A DNA stretch of 64,000 bases. Source: Bos javanicus (taxonomy: Eukaryota; Chordata; Mammalia; Artiodactyla; Bovidae). The stretch is taken from assembly GCF_032452875.1 (NCBI RefSeq), contig NW_026893839.1:62001-126000 (forward strand). The letters are read 5' to 3'. Positions 49,198 through 61,815 of this stretch are shown here, one piece after another. The position numbers were made by a program, and so were the translations under genes. A model generated the notes under the pieces. It was given only the letters and a program-made list of their open reading frames with translations. It did not search any database and was not told where the DNA came from. Position 1 is the first letter of the stretch. The number at the start of each line of letters is the position of its first letter.

Positions 49198-50008
49198 GGT
49201 GGCGACCGAACAGGGACCTCAGGAGGCAATACTCAAAGATCTGAGCAGACACGAACCACGCAATCAGCAGGCAATAAGCATGGAGCTCAGCAGTGACGAA
49301 TCATGCTCCTCAACTGGCAATAATCAAGCATGTGACCAGGCAGGAATCACGCAGCTCAGCTGACAATTGTCAAGCAGATGAGCCGACAGGAATCACGCAG
49401 CTCAGATGGCAATTGTCATGCAGATGAGCCGGCAGGAATCACGCAGCTCAGCAGGCCCTGATCACGTGACTCTGCCGGTACTGATCACGTGGCTGATCAA
49501 GTCCAGATCACGTGACTGAGCATGCACTGATCACGTGGCTATCATGCACTGATGACGTGACTGCGCATGCACTGATGACGTGGCTGATCGGGCACTGATC
49601 ACATGGCTCATCATGCACTGATCACGTGTTTATCAGGCAATGATCAGTGACTGACAGGCGCTGATCATGGGACTGTGCATGCACTGATCACGTGGCTATC
49701 ATGCACTGATGACGTGACTGCGCATGCACTGATGACGTGGCTGTTCGGGCACTGATCACGTGTTTATCAGGTAGTGATCAGTGACTGACAGGCGCTGATC
49801 AGGGGACTGTGCACGCACTGATCAGGTGGCTGATCAGGAACTGACCACCTGACTGTGCATGCAGTGATCACGTGGCTGGTCGTTCACTGATCACGTGTTT
49901 ATCATCCGGTGATCACGTGACTGAGAGGCGCTGATCACGTGACTGTGCCGTCAGTGATCACGTGGGTGAGCAGGCACTGATATCATGACTGAGCATGCAC
50001 TGATCATG
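49198..50008. repeat. 811-bp spacer, two complete 46-bp repeats
   Basis: Carries the AAGATCTGAG, CTCCTCAACTGG, CATGTGACC and GCCGGTACTG haplotype otherwise found left of 23 kb. A copy of that older dimer is therefore present on both sides of the higher-order zone. Confidence 0.85.
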
Positions 50009-50608
50009 TGCCGAGAGCCGGGGAGGCATTCCGCTCTGGACAAAGGTCATGAGGAAGGAGGCTCAGCATACGCAAATGCGGGATCGAGCCTCAGGAATAC
50101 ACCCGGATATTCTCGAGCATCTCCCCCCCAAAAAACAGAGTCTGCCTACTGTATTGCTTTGTGCTCTCACCTCTGATTTCACTGGGGGCTGTCCCGCACC
50201 ACCATCTCGCTCTCTCTGTCAAAGAGTTAACTTACAGCTCCAATTCATAAAGTTCCTTGTCATTCTTCCCTTTAACTTCCAGCTGAGTCTCCATCTGGAG
50301 CGCGGAACCCACCACGCTTACTAATTATGCCTGGGCTGCTAAGACCCACTCGAGAAGGTGTCTAGGGTGAGGCACCTTTCGCTATTCGAGAGGGCGCCTG
50401 CGGCCTACGTTAGTGGTGCAAACTTCTTCTCTTGAAGTTTGATTGGTCTTCCGCGTAAACCAAGCTGCTCAGTCTCTTTTCTCCACCGAATTTTCCTACT
50501 GAGCTCTCCTCACACTATTATTCTTGACATCTCTGATTAGCATATAAATAGTCGCCTAGGCCATCTCTCCTTCGAATACCCTGGATCAGTTGGGGCTGGT
50601 CCCCGGCA
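50009..50608 (+). mobile_element. ERV-type LTR, copy 31, PBS 50611-50628
   Basis: 600 bp, G class. GCCGAGAGCC shortens the terminal inverted repeat. CTACGTTAGTGG and CCCGCACC are further changes. It is otherwise close to copy 10. Confidence 0.84.
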
Positions 50609-51465
50609 GGTGGCGACCGAACAGGGACCTCAGGAGGCAATACTCAAAGAGCTGAGCAGACACGAACCACGCAATCAGCAGGCAATAAGCATGGAGCTCA
50701 GCAGTGACGAATCATGCTGCTCAACTGGCAATAATCAAGCACGGGACCAGGCAGGAATCACACAGCTCAGCTGGCAATTGTCAAGCAGATGAGCCGACAG
50801 GAATCACGCAGCTCAGATGGCAATTGTCAAGCAGATGAGCGGACAGGAATCACGCAGCTCAGATGTCAATTGTCATGCAGATGAGCTGGCAGGAATCACG
50901 CAGCTCAGCAGGCCCTGATCACGTGACTCTGCAGGCACTGATCACGTGGCTGATCAAGTCCAGATCACGTGACTGAGCATGCACTGATCACTTGGCTATC
51001 ATGCACTGATGACGTGACTGCGCATGCACTGATGACGTGGCTGATCGGGCACTGATCACATGGCTCATCATGCACTGATCCCGTGTTTATCAGGCAATGA
51101 TCAGTGACTGACAGGCGCTGATCATGGGACTGTACACGCACTGATCACGTGGCTATCATGCACTGATGACGTGACTGCACATGCACTGATGACGTGGCTG
51201 TTCGGGCACTGATCACGTGTTTATCAGGCAGTGATCAGTGACTGACAGGCGCTGATCAGGGGACTGTGCACGCACTGATCAGGTGGCTGATCAGGAACTG
51301 ACCACCTGACTGCGCATGCAGTGATCACGTGGCTGGTCGTTCACTGATCACGTGTTTATCATCCGGTGATCACGTGACTGAGAGGCGCTGATCACGTGAC
51401 TGTGCCGTCAGTGATCACGTGGCTGAGCAGGCACTGATATCGTGACTGAGCATGCACTGATCATG
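50609..51465. repeat. 857-bp spacer, three complete 46-bp repeats
   Basis: It shares CAGATGTCAATTG, GATCACTTGGCTATC, GATCCCGTG and GACTGTACACGC with the spacer at 21027-21883, 29.6 kb away. GATGAGCGGACAGG is private. Confidence 0.85.
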
Positions 51466-52064
51466 TGCCGGGAGCCGGGGAGGCATTCCACTCTGGACAA
51501 AGGTCATGAGGAAGGAGGCTCGGCATACGCAAATGCGGGATCGAGCCTCAGGAGTCCACCTGGATATTCTCGAGCATCTCCCCCCAAAAACCGGAGTCTG
51601 CCTACTGTATTGCTTTGTGCTCTCACCTCTGATTTCACTGGGGGCTGTCCCCCACCACCATCTCGCTCTCTCTGTCAAAGAGTTAACTTACAGCTCCAAT
51701 TCATAAAGTTCCTTGTCATTCTTCCCTTTAACTTCCAGCTGAGTCTCCATCTGGAGCGCGGAACCCACCACGCTTACTAATTATGCCTGGGCTGCTAAGA
51801 CCCACTCGAGAAGGTGTCTAGGGTGAGGCACCTTTCGCTATTCGAGAGGGCGCCTGCGGCCTACGTAAGTGGTGCAAACTTCTTGTCTTGAAGTTTGATT
51901 GGTCTTCCGCGTAAACCAAGCTACTCAGTCTCTTTTCTCCACCGAAATTTCCTACTGAGCTCTCCTCATACTATCATTCTTGACATCTCTGATTAGCATA
52001 TAAATAGTCGCCTAGGCCATCTCTCCTTCGAATACCCTGGATCAGTTGGGGCTGGTCCCCGGCA
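51466..52064 (+). mobile_element. ERV-type LTR, copy 32, PBS 52067-52084
   Basis: 599 bp. The left half resembles delta copies (CCACCTGGATATT), while the right half is G class with CACCGAAATTTCC and ACTATCATTC as in copy 8, so it looks mosaic. Confidence 0.84.
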
Positions 52065-52829
52065 GGTGGCGACCGAACAGGGACCTCAGGAGGCAATACT
52101 CAAAGAGCTGAGCAGACACGAACCACGCAATCAGCAGGCAATAAGCATGGAGCTCAGCAGTGACGAATCACGCTGCTCAACTGGCAATAATCAAGCACGT
52201 GACCAGGCAGGAATCACGCAGCTCAGCTGGCAATTGTCAAGCAGATGAGCCGACAGGAATCACGCAGCTCAGCAGGCCCTGATCACGTGCCTCTGCAGGC
52301 ACTGATCACGTGGCTGATCAAGTCCAGATCACGTGACTGAGCATGCACTGATCACGTGGGTATCATGCACTGATGATGTGACTGCGCATGCACTGATGAC
52401 GTGGCTCATCGGGCACTGATCACATGGCTCATCATGCACTGATCACGTGTTTATCAGGCAATGATCAGTGACTGACAGGCGCTGATCATGGGACTGTGCA
52501 CGCACTGATCACGTGCCGATCATGCACTGATGACGTGACTGCGCATGCACTGATGACGTGGCTGTTCGGGCACTGATCACGTGTTTATCAGGCAGTGATC
52601 AGTGACTGACAGGCGCTGATCAGGGGACTGTGCACGCACTGATCAGGTGGCTGATCAGGAACTGACCACCTGACCGCGCATGCAGTGATCACGTGGCTGG
52701 TCGTTCACTGATCACGTGTTTATCATACGGTAATCAAGTGACTGAGAGGCGCTGATCACGTGACTATGCCGTCAGTGATCACGTGGCTGAGCAGGCACTG
52801 ATATCGTGACTGAGCATGCACTGATCATG
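52065..52829. repeat. 765-bp spacer, one complete 46-bp repeat
   Basis: Several private changes (CACGTGCCTCTGC, GTGGGTATCATGC, GTGCCGATCATGC, GGTAATCAAGTGAC). It carries CTGACCGCGC outside the main homogenised run. Confidence 0.84.
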
Positions 52830-53431
52830 TGCCGGGCGCCGGGGAGGCATTCCACTCTGGACAAAGGTCATGAGGAAGGAGGCTCGGCATACGCAAATGC
52901 GGGATCGAGCCTCAGGAGTCCACCCGGATATTCTCGAGCATCTCCCCCCGAAAAAAACCAGAGTCTGCCTACTGTATTGCTTTGTGCTCTCACCTCTGAT
53001 TTCACTGGGGGCTGTCCCCCACCACCATCTCGCTCTCTCTGTCAAAGAGTTAACTTACAGCTCCAATTCATAAAGTTCCTTGTCATTCTTCCCTTTAACT
53101 TCCAGCTGAGTCTCCATCTGGAGCGCGGAACCCACCACGCTTACTAATTATGCCTGGGCTGCTTAGACCCACTCGAGAAGGTGTCTAGGGTGAGGCACCT
53201 TTCGCTATTCGAGAGGGCACCTGCGGCCTACGTAAGTGGTGCAAACTTCTTGTCTTGAAGTTTGATTGGTCTTCCGCGTAAACCAAGCTACTCAGTCTCT
53301 TTTCTCTACAGAATTTTCCTACTGAGCTCTCCTCATACTATCATTCTTGACATCTCTGATTAGCATATAAATAGTCGCCTAGGCCATCTCTCCTTCGAAT
53401 ACCCTGGATCAGTTGGGGCTGGTCCCCGGCA
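52830..53431 (+). mobile_element. ERV-type LTR, copy 33, PBS 53434-53451
   Basis: 602 bp, G class. GCCGGGCGCCGGGG, CTGCTTAGACCC and TCTCTACAGAATTTT are private. Confidence 0.85.
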
Positions 53432-54288
53432 GGTGGCGACCGAACAGGGACCTCAGGAGGCAATACTCAAAGAGCTGAGCAGACAGGAACCACGCAATCA
53501 GCAGGCAATAAGCATGGAGCTCAGCAGTGACGAATCATGCTGCTCAACCTGAAATAATCAAGCACGTGACCAGGCAGGAATCACGCAGCTCAGCTGACAA
53601 TTGTCAAGCACATGAGCCGACAGGAATCACGCAGCTCAGATGGCAATTTTCATGCAGATGAGCCGACAGGAATCACGCAGCTCAGCTGGCAATTGTCATG
53701 CAGATGAGCCGGCAGGAATCACGCAGCTCAGCAGACCCTGATCACGTGACTCTGCCGGCACTGATCACGTGGCTGATCAAGTACAGATCACGTGACTGAG
53801 CATGCACTGATCACGTGGCTATCATGCACTGATGACGTGACTGCGCATGCACTGATGATGTGGCTGATCGGGCACTGATCACATGGCTCATCATGCACTG
53901 ATCACGTGTTTATCAGGCAATGATCAGTGACTGACAGGCGCTGATTATGGGACTGTGCATGCACTGATCACGTGGCTATCATGCACTGATGACGTGACTG
54001 CGCATGCACTGATGACGTGGCTGTTCGGGCACTGATCACGTGTTTATCAGGTAGTGATCAGTGACTGACAGGCGCTGATCAGGGGACTGTGCACGCACTG
54101 ATCAGGTGGCTGATCAGGAACTGACCACCTGACTGTGCATGCAGTGATCACGTGGCTTGTCGTTCACTGATCACGTGTTTATCATCCGGTGATCTCGTGA
54201 CTGAGAGGCGCTGATCACGTGACTGTGCCGTCAGTGATCACGTGGGTGAGCAGGCACTGATATCGTGACTGAGCATGCACTGATCATG
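53432..54288. repeat. 857-bp spacer, three complete 46-bp repeats
   Basis: More diverged than most (CTCAACCTGAAATAATC, CAAGCACATGAGCC, GGCAATTTTCATGC, GTGATCTCGTGAC), as expected nearer the edge of a homogenised array. Confidence 0.84.
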
Positions 54289-54890
54289 TGCCGGGAGCCG
54301 GGGAGGCATTCCGCTCTGGACAAAGGTCATGAGGAAGTAGGCTCAGCATACGCAAGTGCGGGATCGAGCCTCAGGAATCCACCCGGATATTCTCGAGCAT
54401 CTCCCCCCCCAAAAAACCAGAGTCTGCCTACTGTATTGCTTTGTGTTCTCACCTCTGATTTGACTGGGGTCTGTCCCCCACCACCATCTCGCTCTCTCTG
54501 TCAAAGAGTTAACTTACAGCTCCAATTCATAAAGTTCCTTGTCATTCTTCCCTTTAACTTCCAGCTGAGTCTCCATCTGGAGCTCGGAACCCACCACGCT
54601 TACTAATTATGCCTGGGCTGCTAAGACCCACTCGAGAAGGTGTCTAGGGTGAGGCACCTTTCGCTATTCGAGAGGGCGCCTGCGGCCTACGTAAGTGGTG
54701 CAAACTTCTTGTCTTGAAGTTTGATTGGTCTTCCGCGTAAACCAAGCTACTCAGTCTCTTTTCTCCACCGAATTTTCTTACTGAGCTCTCCTCATACTAT
54801 TATTCTTGACATCTCTGATTAGCATATAAATAGTCGCCTAGGCCATCTCTCCTTCGAATACCCTGGATCAGTTGGGGCTGGTCCCCGGCA
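54289..54890 (+). mobile_element. ERV-type LTR, copy 34, PBS 54893-54910
   Basis: 602 bp, G class, TTCCGCTCTGG subfamily with private GAAGTAGGCTC, CGCAAGTGCGGG, TTTGACTGGGG and GGAGCTCGGAAC. It pairs with copy 38 in a 7.5-kb duplication. Confidence 0.85.
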
Positions 54891-55929
54891 GGTGGCGACC
54901 GAACAGGGACCTCAGGAGGCAATACTCAAAGAGCTGAGCAGACACGAACCACGCAATCAGCAGGCAATAAGCATGGAGCTCAGCAGTGACGAATCATGCT
55001 GCTCAACTGGCAATAATCAAGCACGTGACCAGGCAGGAATCACGTAGCTCAGCTGGCAATTGTCAAGCAGATGAGCCGAGAGGAATCACGCAGCTCAGCT
55101 GGCAATTGTCATGCAGATGAGCCGGCAGGAATCACGCAGCTCAGCAGGCCCTGATCACGTGACTCTGCAGGCACTGATCACGTGGCTGATCAAGTCCAGA
55201 TCACGTGACTGAGCATGCACTGATCACGTGGCTATCATGCACTGTTCACGTGGCTGATCATACACTGGTCACCTGCCTGGTCATGCACAGATCAGCTGAC
55301 TAATCATGAACTGATCACGTAGCAATCATTCACTGATCACCTGGCTGATCATGCACTGATCACGTGGCTATCATGCAATGATCACGTTGCTATCATGCAC
55401 TGATCACGTGGCTGATCATGCACTGATACCGAGACTGAGCATGGACTGATCACATGACTATCATGTAGTGATCACGTGACTTAATGGTGCTGACCATGTG
55501 ACTGATCATGCACTGATCACGTGACTGATCATGCAGTGATCACGTGGCTATCATGCATTACTCATGTGGCTGATCATGCAATGATCATGTAACTACCATG
55601 TACAGGACACGTGAATGACCATACACCCATCAGGTGACTGATCATGCACTGATCACGTGGCTATCATGCACTGACCACGAGACTGATCATGCACTGATCA
55701 CGTCTATATCATGCACTGATCACATGACTGCCCATGCACTGATCACGTGGATGATCATACACTAATCATGTGACAGATCATGCACTGATCACGTGGCTGA
55801 TCATTCACTGATACCATGACTGAGCATGGACTGATCACATGACTATCATGTAGTGATCACGTGACTTAATGGCGCTGATCATGTGACTGATCATGCGCTG
55901 ATCATGTTTGCTATCATACACTGATCATG

Positions 55930-56173
55930 TGCCTCTGGAGGCAATAAACAAAGAGCTGAGTAGGCACGAATCAAACAGTCAGCAGGCAATAATCATGGAA
56001 CTCAGGTGTGAGGAATCATGCTGCTCAGCTGGCAATAATCTAGCAGCTGAGCAGGCACGAATTATGCAGCACAGCTGGCAATTGTCAAGCAGATGACAGG
56101 CAGGAATCGTGCAGCTCAGCTGGCAATTGTCAAGCAGATGAGCAGACAGTAATCACGCAGCTCAGCAGGCCCT
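55930..56173 (+). repeat. Empty-site paralogue G
   Basis: 244-bp long-subtype module with AATCAAACAGTCAG and the junction CATGTGCCTCTGGAGGCAATA. It is nearly identical to paralogue B at the junction although 53 kb away. GGAACTCAGGTGTGAGG is shared with paralogue I. Confidence 0.84.
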
Positions 56174-57044
56174 GATCACGTGACTGAGCATGCACTGTTC
56201 ACGTGGCTGATCATACACTGATCACGTGATTGATCATGCACTGATCACGTGGCTGATCATACACTGTTCACGTCTCTGACCATACACTGAACACGTGAAT
56301 AATCATGCACTGATCACGTGACTGATCATGCACTGATCACGTGGCTATCATGCACTGCTAACTTGGCTGATCATGCAATGATCACGCAGCTACCATGTAC
56401 TGGTCACGTGACTGATCATGCTCAGATCACGTGACTGATCATGCACTGATCACGTGGCTATCATGCACTGATCACTTGGCTGGTCATACACTGATCACGC
56501 AGCTACCATGTACTGTTCACGTGACTGATCATGCAATGATGACGTAATTGATCATGGACTGATAATGTGGCTGATCATGCACTGATCACGTGACTTATCA
56601 TGCACTGATCACGTGGCTGATCATGCACTGATCACGTGGCTATCATGCACTTATCACATTGCTGGACATACATTGATCATATAGCTACCATGTACCGGTC
56701 ACGTGAATGATCATACACCCATCAGGTGACTGATCATGCACTGATCACGTGGCTATCATGCACTGACCGCGAGACTGAAAATGCACTGATCACGACTAAT
56801 CATGCACTGATCACATGACTGCCCATGCACTGATCATGTGGATGATCATACACTAATCATGTGACAGATCATGCACTGATCACGTGGCTGATCATGCAAT
56901 GATCACGCAGCTACAATGTACTGGTCACATGACTGATCATGTAGTGATCACGTAATTAATAATGCACTGATCACCTGGCTTATCATGCATTGATCATGTG
57001 ACTGGTCATGTGCTGATCATGTTTGGTGTCATACACTGATCATG

Positions 57045-57284
57045 TGCCTCTGGAGGCAATGAACAAAGAGCTGAGCAGGCAGGAATCAGTCACCAGGCAA
57101 TAATCATGGAACTAAGCTCTGAGAAATCATGCTGCTCAGCTGACAATAATCAAGTAGATGAGCAGGCAGGAATTGCGCAGCACAGGTGGCAATTGTCAAG
57201 GAGATGACAGGCAGGAATCGTGCAGCTCAGCTGGCAATTGTCAAGCAGAGGAGCAGACAGTAATCACGCAGCTCAGCAGGCCCT
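57045..57284 (+). repeat. Empty-site paralogue H
   Basis: 240-bp short-subtype module with the junction CATGTGCCTCTGGAGGCAATG, only 1115 bp after paralogue G. Upstream TTTGGTGTCATACAC matches paralogue C's context. Confidence 0.82.
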
Positions 57285-57764
57285 AATCACGTGGCTGAGC
57301 ATGCACTGTTCACGTGGCTGATCACACAACTATCACGTGACTGATCATGCACTGATCACGTGGCTCTCATGCACTGATCACGTGTTTATCAGGCAACGAT
57401 CAGTGACTGACAGGCGCTGATCATGGGACTGTGCACGCACTGTTCACGTGGCTATCATGCACTGATCACGTGACTGCGCATGCACTGATGACGTGGCTGT
57501 TCGGGCACTGATCACGTGTTTATCAGGCAGTGATCAGTGACTGACGGGCGCTGATCAGGGGACTGTGCACGCACTGATCAGGTGGCTGATCAGAAACTGA
57601 CCACCTGACTGTGCATGCAGTGATCACGTGGCTGGTCGTTCACTGATCACGTGTTTATCATACGGTGATCAGGTGACTGAGAGGCGCAGATCACGTGAAT
57701 GTGCCGTCACTGATCACGTGGCTGAGCAGGCACTGATATCGTGACTGAGCATGCACTGATCATG

Positions 57765-58364
57765 TGCCGGGAGCCGGGGAGGCATTCCACTCTGGACAAA
57801 GGTCATGAGGAAGGAGGCTCGGCATACGCAAATGCGGGATCGAGCCTCAGGATTCCACCCGGATATTCTCGAGCATCTCCCCCAAAAAAACCGGAGTCTG
57901 CCTACTGTATTGCTTTGTGCTCTCACCTCTGATTTCACTGGGGGCTGTCCCCCACCACCATCTCGCTCTCTCTGTCAAAGAGGTAACTTACAGCTCCAAT
58001 TCATAAAGTTCCTTGTCATTCTTCCCTTTAACTTCCAGCTGAGTCTCCATCTGGAGCGCGGAACCCACCACGCTTACTAATTATGCCTGGGCTGCTAAGA
58101 CCCACTCGAGAAGGTGTCTAGGGTGAGGCACCTTTCGCTATTCGAGAGGGCGCCTGCGGCCTACGTAAGTGGTGCAAACTTCTTGTCTTGAAGTTTGATT
58201 GGTCTTCCGCGTAAACCAAGCTACTCAGTCTCTTTTCTCCACCGAAATTTCCTACTGAGCTCTCCTCATATTATCATTCTTGACATCTCTGATTAGCATA
58301 TAAATAGTCGCCTAGGCCATCTCTCCTTCGAATACCCTGGATCAGTTGGGGCTGGTCCCCGGCA
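57765..58364 (+). mobile_element. ERV-type LTR, copy 35, PBS 58367-58384
   Basis: 600 bp, G class. AAGAGGTAACTTAC, CAGGATTCCACCC and CTCATATTATCATTC are private. It is the first LTR after the 2.9-kb LTR-free gap. Confidence 0.85.
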
Positions 58365-59041
58365 GGTGGCGACCGAACAGGGACCTCAGGAGGCAATACT
58401 CAAAGAGCTGAGCAGACACGAACCACGCAATCAGCAGGCAATAAGCATGGAGCTCAGCAGTGACGAATCATGCTGCTCAACTGGCAATAATCAAGCATGT
58501 GACCAGGCAGGAATCACGCAGCTCAGCTGGCAATTGTCAAGCAGATGAGCCGACAGGAATCACGCAGCTCAGATGGCAATTGTCATGTAGATGAGCCGGC
58601 AGGAATCACGGAGCTCAGTAGGCCCTGATCACGTGACTCTGCAGGCACTGATCACGTGGCTGATCAAGTCCAGATCACGTGACTGAGCATGCACTGATCA
58701 CGTGGCTATCATGCACTGATGACGTGACTGCGCATGCACTGATGACGTGGCTGATCAGGCACTGATCACATGGCTCATCATGCACTGATCACGTGTTTAT
58801 CAGGCAATGATCAGTGACTGACAGGCGCTGATCAGGGGACTGTGCACGCACTGATCAGGTGGCTGATCAGGAACTGACCACCTGACCGCGCATGCAGTGA
58901 TCACGTGGCTGGTCGTTCACTGATCACGTGTTTATCATCCGGTGATCACTTGACTGAGAGGCGCTGATCACGTGACTGTGCCGTCAGTGATCACGTGGCT
59001 GAGCAGGCACTGATATCGTGACTGAGCATGCACTGATCATG
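58365..59041. repeat. 677-bp spacer with 134-bp internal deletion
   Basis: Two complete 46-bp repeats predict 811 bp. The satellite passes from TTTATCAGGCAATGATCAGTG straight to GCTGATCAGGGGACTG, skipping the material between the two internal paralogous stretches, which is a 134-bp loss. Confidence 0.86.
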
Positions 59042-59641
59042 TGCTGGGAGCCGGGGAGACATTCCACTCTGGACAAAGGTCATAAGGAAGGAGGCTCGGC
59101 ATACGCAAATGCGGGATCGAGCCTCAGGAGTCCACCCGGATATTCTCGAGCATCTCCCCCCAAAAAAACCGGAGTCTGCCTACTGTATTGCTTTGTGCTC
59201 TCACCTCTGATTTCACTGGGGGCTGTCCCCCACCACCATCTCGCTCTCTCTGTCAAAGAGTTAACTTACAGCTCCAATTCATAAAATTCCTTGTCATTCT
59301 TCCCTTTAACTTCCAGCTGAGTCTCCATTTGGAGCGCAGAACCCACCACGCTTACTAATTATGCCTGGGCTGCTAAGACCCACTCGAGAAGGTGTCTAGG
59401 GTGAGGCACCTTTCGCTATTCGAGAGGGCGCCTGCGGCCTACATAAGTGGTGCAAACTTCTTGTCTTGAAGTTTGATTGGTCTTCCGCGTAAACCAAGCT
59501 ACTCAGTCTCTTTCTCCACCGAATTTTCCTACTGAGCTCTCCTCATACTATTATTCTTGACATCTCCGATTAGCATATAAATAGTCGCCTAGGCCATCTC
59601 TCCTTCGAATACCCTGGATCAGTTGGGGCTGGTCCCCGGCA
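59042..59641 (+). mobile_element. ERV-type LTR, copy 36, PBS 59644-59661
   Basis: 600 bp, G class, most diverged copy. Its start TGCTGGGAGCC damages the terminal inverted repeat; GGGGAGACATTCC, GTCATAAGGAAGG, CCATTTGGAGCGCAG, CTACATAAGTGG and CTCTTTCTCC add to this. Several are C-to-T or G-to-A at former CpGs. Confidence 0.84.
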
Positions 59642-60406
59642 GGTGGCGACCGAACAGGGACCTCAGGAGGCAATACTCAAAGAGCTGAGCAGACAGGAAC
59701 CACGCAATCAGCAGGCAATAAGCATGGAGCTCAGCAGTGACGAATCATGCTGCTCAACTGGCAATAATCAAGCACGTGACCAGGCAGGAATCACGCAGCT
59801 CAGCTGGCAATTGTCAAGCAGATGAGCCGGCAGGAATCACGCAGCTCAGCAGGCCCTGATCACGTGACTCTGCAGGCACTGATCACGTGGCTGATCAAGT
59901 CCAGATCACGTGACTGAGCATGCACTGATCACGTGGCTATCATGCACTGATGACGTGACTGCGCATGCACTGATGACGTGGCTGATCGGGCACTGATCAC
60001 ATGGCTCATCATGCACTGATCACGTGTTTATCAGGCAATGATCAGTGACTGACAGGCGCTGATCATGGGACTGTGCACGCACTGATCACGTGGCTATCAT
60101 GCACTGATGACGTGACTGCGCATGCACTGATGACGTGGCTGTTCGGGCACTGATCACGTGTTTATCAGGCAGTGATCAGTGACTGACAGGCGCTGATCAG
60201 GGGACTGTGCACGCACTGATCAGGTGGCTGATCAGCAACTGACCACCTGACTGCGCATGCAGTGATCACGTGGCTGGTCGTTCACTGATCACGTGTTTAT
60301 CATCCGGTGATCACGTGACTGAGAGGCGCTGATCACGTGACTGTGCCGTCAGTGATCACGTGGCTGAGCAGGCATTGATATCGTGACTGAGCATGCACTG
60401 ATCATG
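59642..60406. repeat. 765-bp spacer, one complete 46-bp repeat
   Basis: Regular, with AGACAGGAACCACGC, GATCAGCAACTGACC and GGCATTGATATCG as local variants. Confidence 0.84.
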
Positions 60407-61004
60407 TGCCGGGAGCCGGGAGGCATTCCACTCTGGACAAAGTTCATGAGGAAGGAGGCTCGGCATACGCAAATGCGGGATCGAGCCTCAGGAGTCCACC
60501 CGGATATTCTCGAGCATCTCCCCCCAAAAAACCGGAGTCTGCCTACTGTATTGCTTTGTGCTCTCACCTCTGATTTCACTGGGGCTGTCCCCCACCACCA
60601 TCTCGCTCTCTCTGTCAAAGAGTTAACTTACAGCTCCAATTCATAAAGTTCCTTGTCATTCTTCCCTTTAACTTCCAGCTGAGTCTCCATCTGGAGCGCG
60701 GAAACCACCACGCTTACTAATTATGCCTGGGCTGCTAAGACCCACTCGAGAAGGTGTCTAGGGTGAGGCACCTTTCGCTATTCGAGAGGGCGCCTGCGGC
60801 CTACGTAAGTGGTGCAAACTTCTTGTCTTGAAGTTTGATTGGTCTTCCGCGTAAACCAAGCTACTCAGTCTCTTTTCTCCACCGAATTTTCCTACCGAGC
60901 TCTCCTCATACTATCATTATTGACATCTCTGATTAGCATATAAATAGTCGCCTAGGCCATCTCTCCTTCGAATACCCTGGATCAGTTGGGGCTGGTCCCC
61001 GGCA
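60407..61004 (+). mobile_element. ERV-type LTR, copy 37, PBS 61007-61024
   Basis: 598 bp, shortest copy. It shares three changes with copy 2 (GAGCCGGGAGGC, ACTGGGGCTGTCC, CGGAAACCACC). Private changes are AAAGTTCATGAGG, TACCGAGCTC and ATTATTGACATC. Confidence 0.85.
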
Positions 61005-61815
61005 GGTGGCGACCGAACAGGGACCTCAGGAGGCAATACTCAAAGAGCTGAGCAGACACGAACCACGCAATCAGCAGGCAATAAGCATGGAGCTCAGCAG
61101 TGACGAATCATGCTCCTCAACTGGCAATAATCAAGCATGTGACCAGGCAGGAATCACGCAGCTCAGCTGACAATTGTCAAGCAGATGAGCCGACAGGAAT
61201 CACGCAGCTCAGATGGCAATTGTCATGCAGATGAGCCGGCAGGAATCACGCAGCTCAGCAGACCCTGATCACGTGACTCTGCCGGTACTGATCACGTGGC
61301 TGATCAAGTCCAGATCACGTGACTGAGCATGCACTGATCACGTGGCTATCATGCACTGATGACGTGACTGCGCATGCACTGATGACGTGGCTGATCGGGC
61401 ACTGATCACATGGCTCATCATGCACTGATCACGTGTTTATCAGGCAATGATCAGTGACTGACAGGCGCTGATCATGGGACTGTGCATGCACTGATCACGT
61501 GGCTATCATGCACTGATGACGTGACTGCGCATGCACTGATGACGTGGCTGTTCGGGCACTGATCACGTGTTTATCAGGTAGTGATCAGTGACTGACAGGC
61601 GCTGATCAGGGGACTGTGCACGCACTGATCAGGTGGCTGATCAGGAACTGACCACCTGACTGTGCATGCAGTGATCACGTGGCTGGTCGTTCACTGATCA
61701 CGTGTTTATCATCCGGTGATCACGTGACTGAGAGGCGCTGATCACGTGACTGTGCCGTCAGTGATCACGTGGGTGAGCAGGCACTGATATCGTGACTGAG
61801 CATGCACTGATCATG
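61005..61815. repeat. 811-bp spacer, two complete 46-bp repeats
   Basis: CTCCTCAACTGG, CATGTGACC and GCCGGTACTG haplotype, but with AAGAGCTGAG instead of AAGATCTGAG. Confidence 0.85.

Larger units (their letters stand above)
54891..57764. repeat. 2874-bp long spacer with two empty sites
   Basis: An 811-type start gives way near 55245 to LTR-free satellite with paralogues G and H. It returns to LTR-type spacer sequence near 57380 (TTTATCAGGCAACGATCAGTG). It is the longest LTR-free stretch right of 5 kb. Confidence 0.86.
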
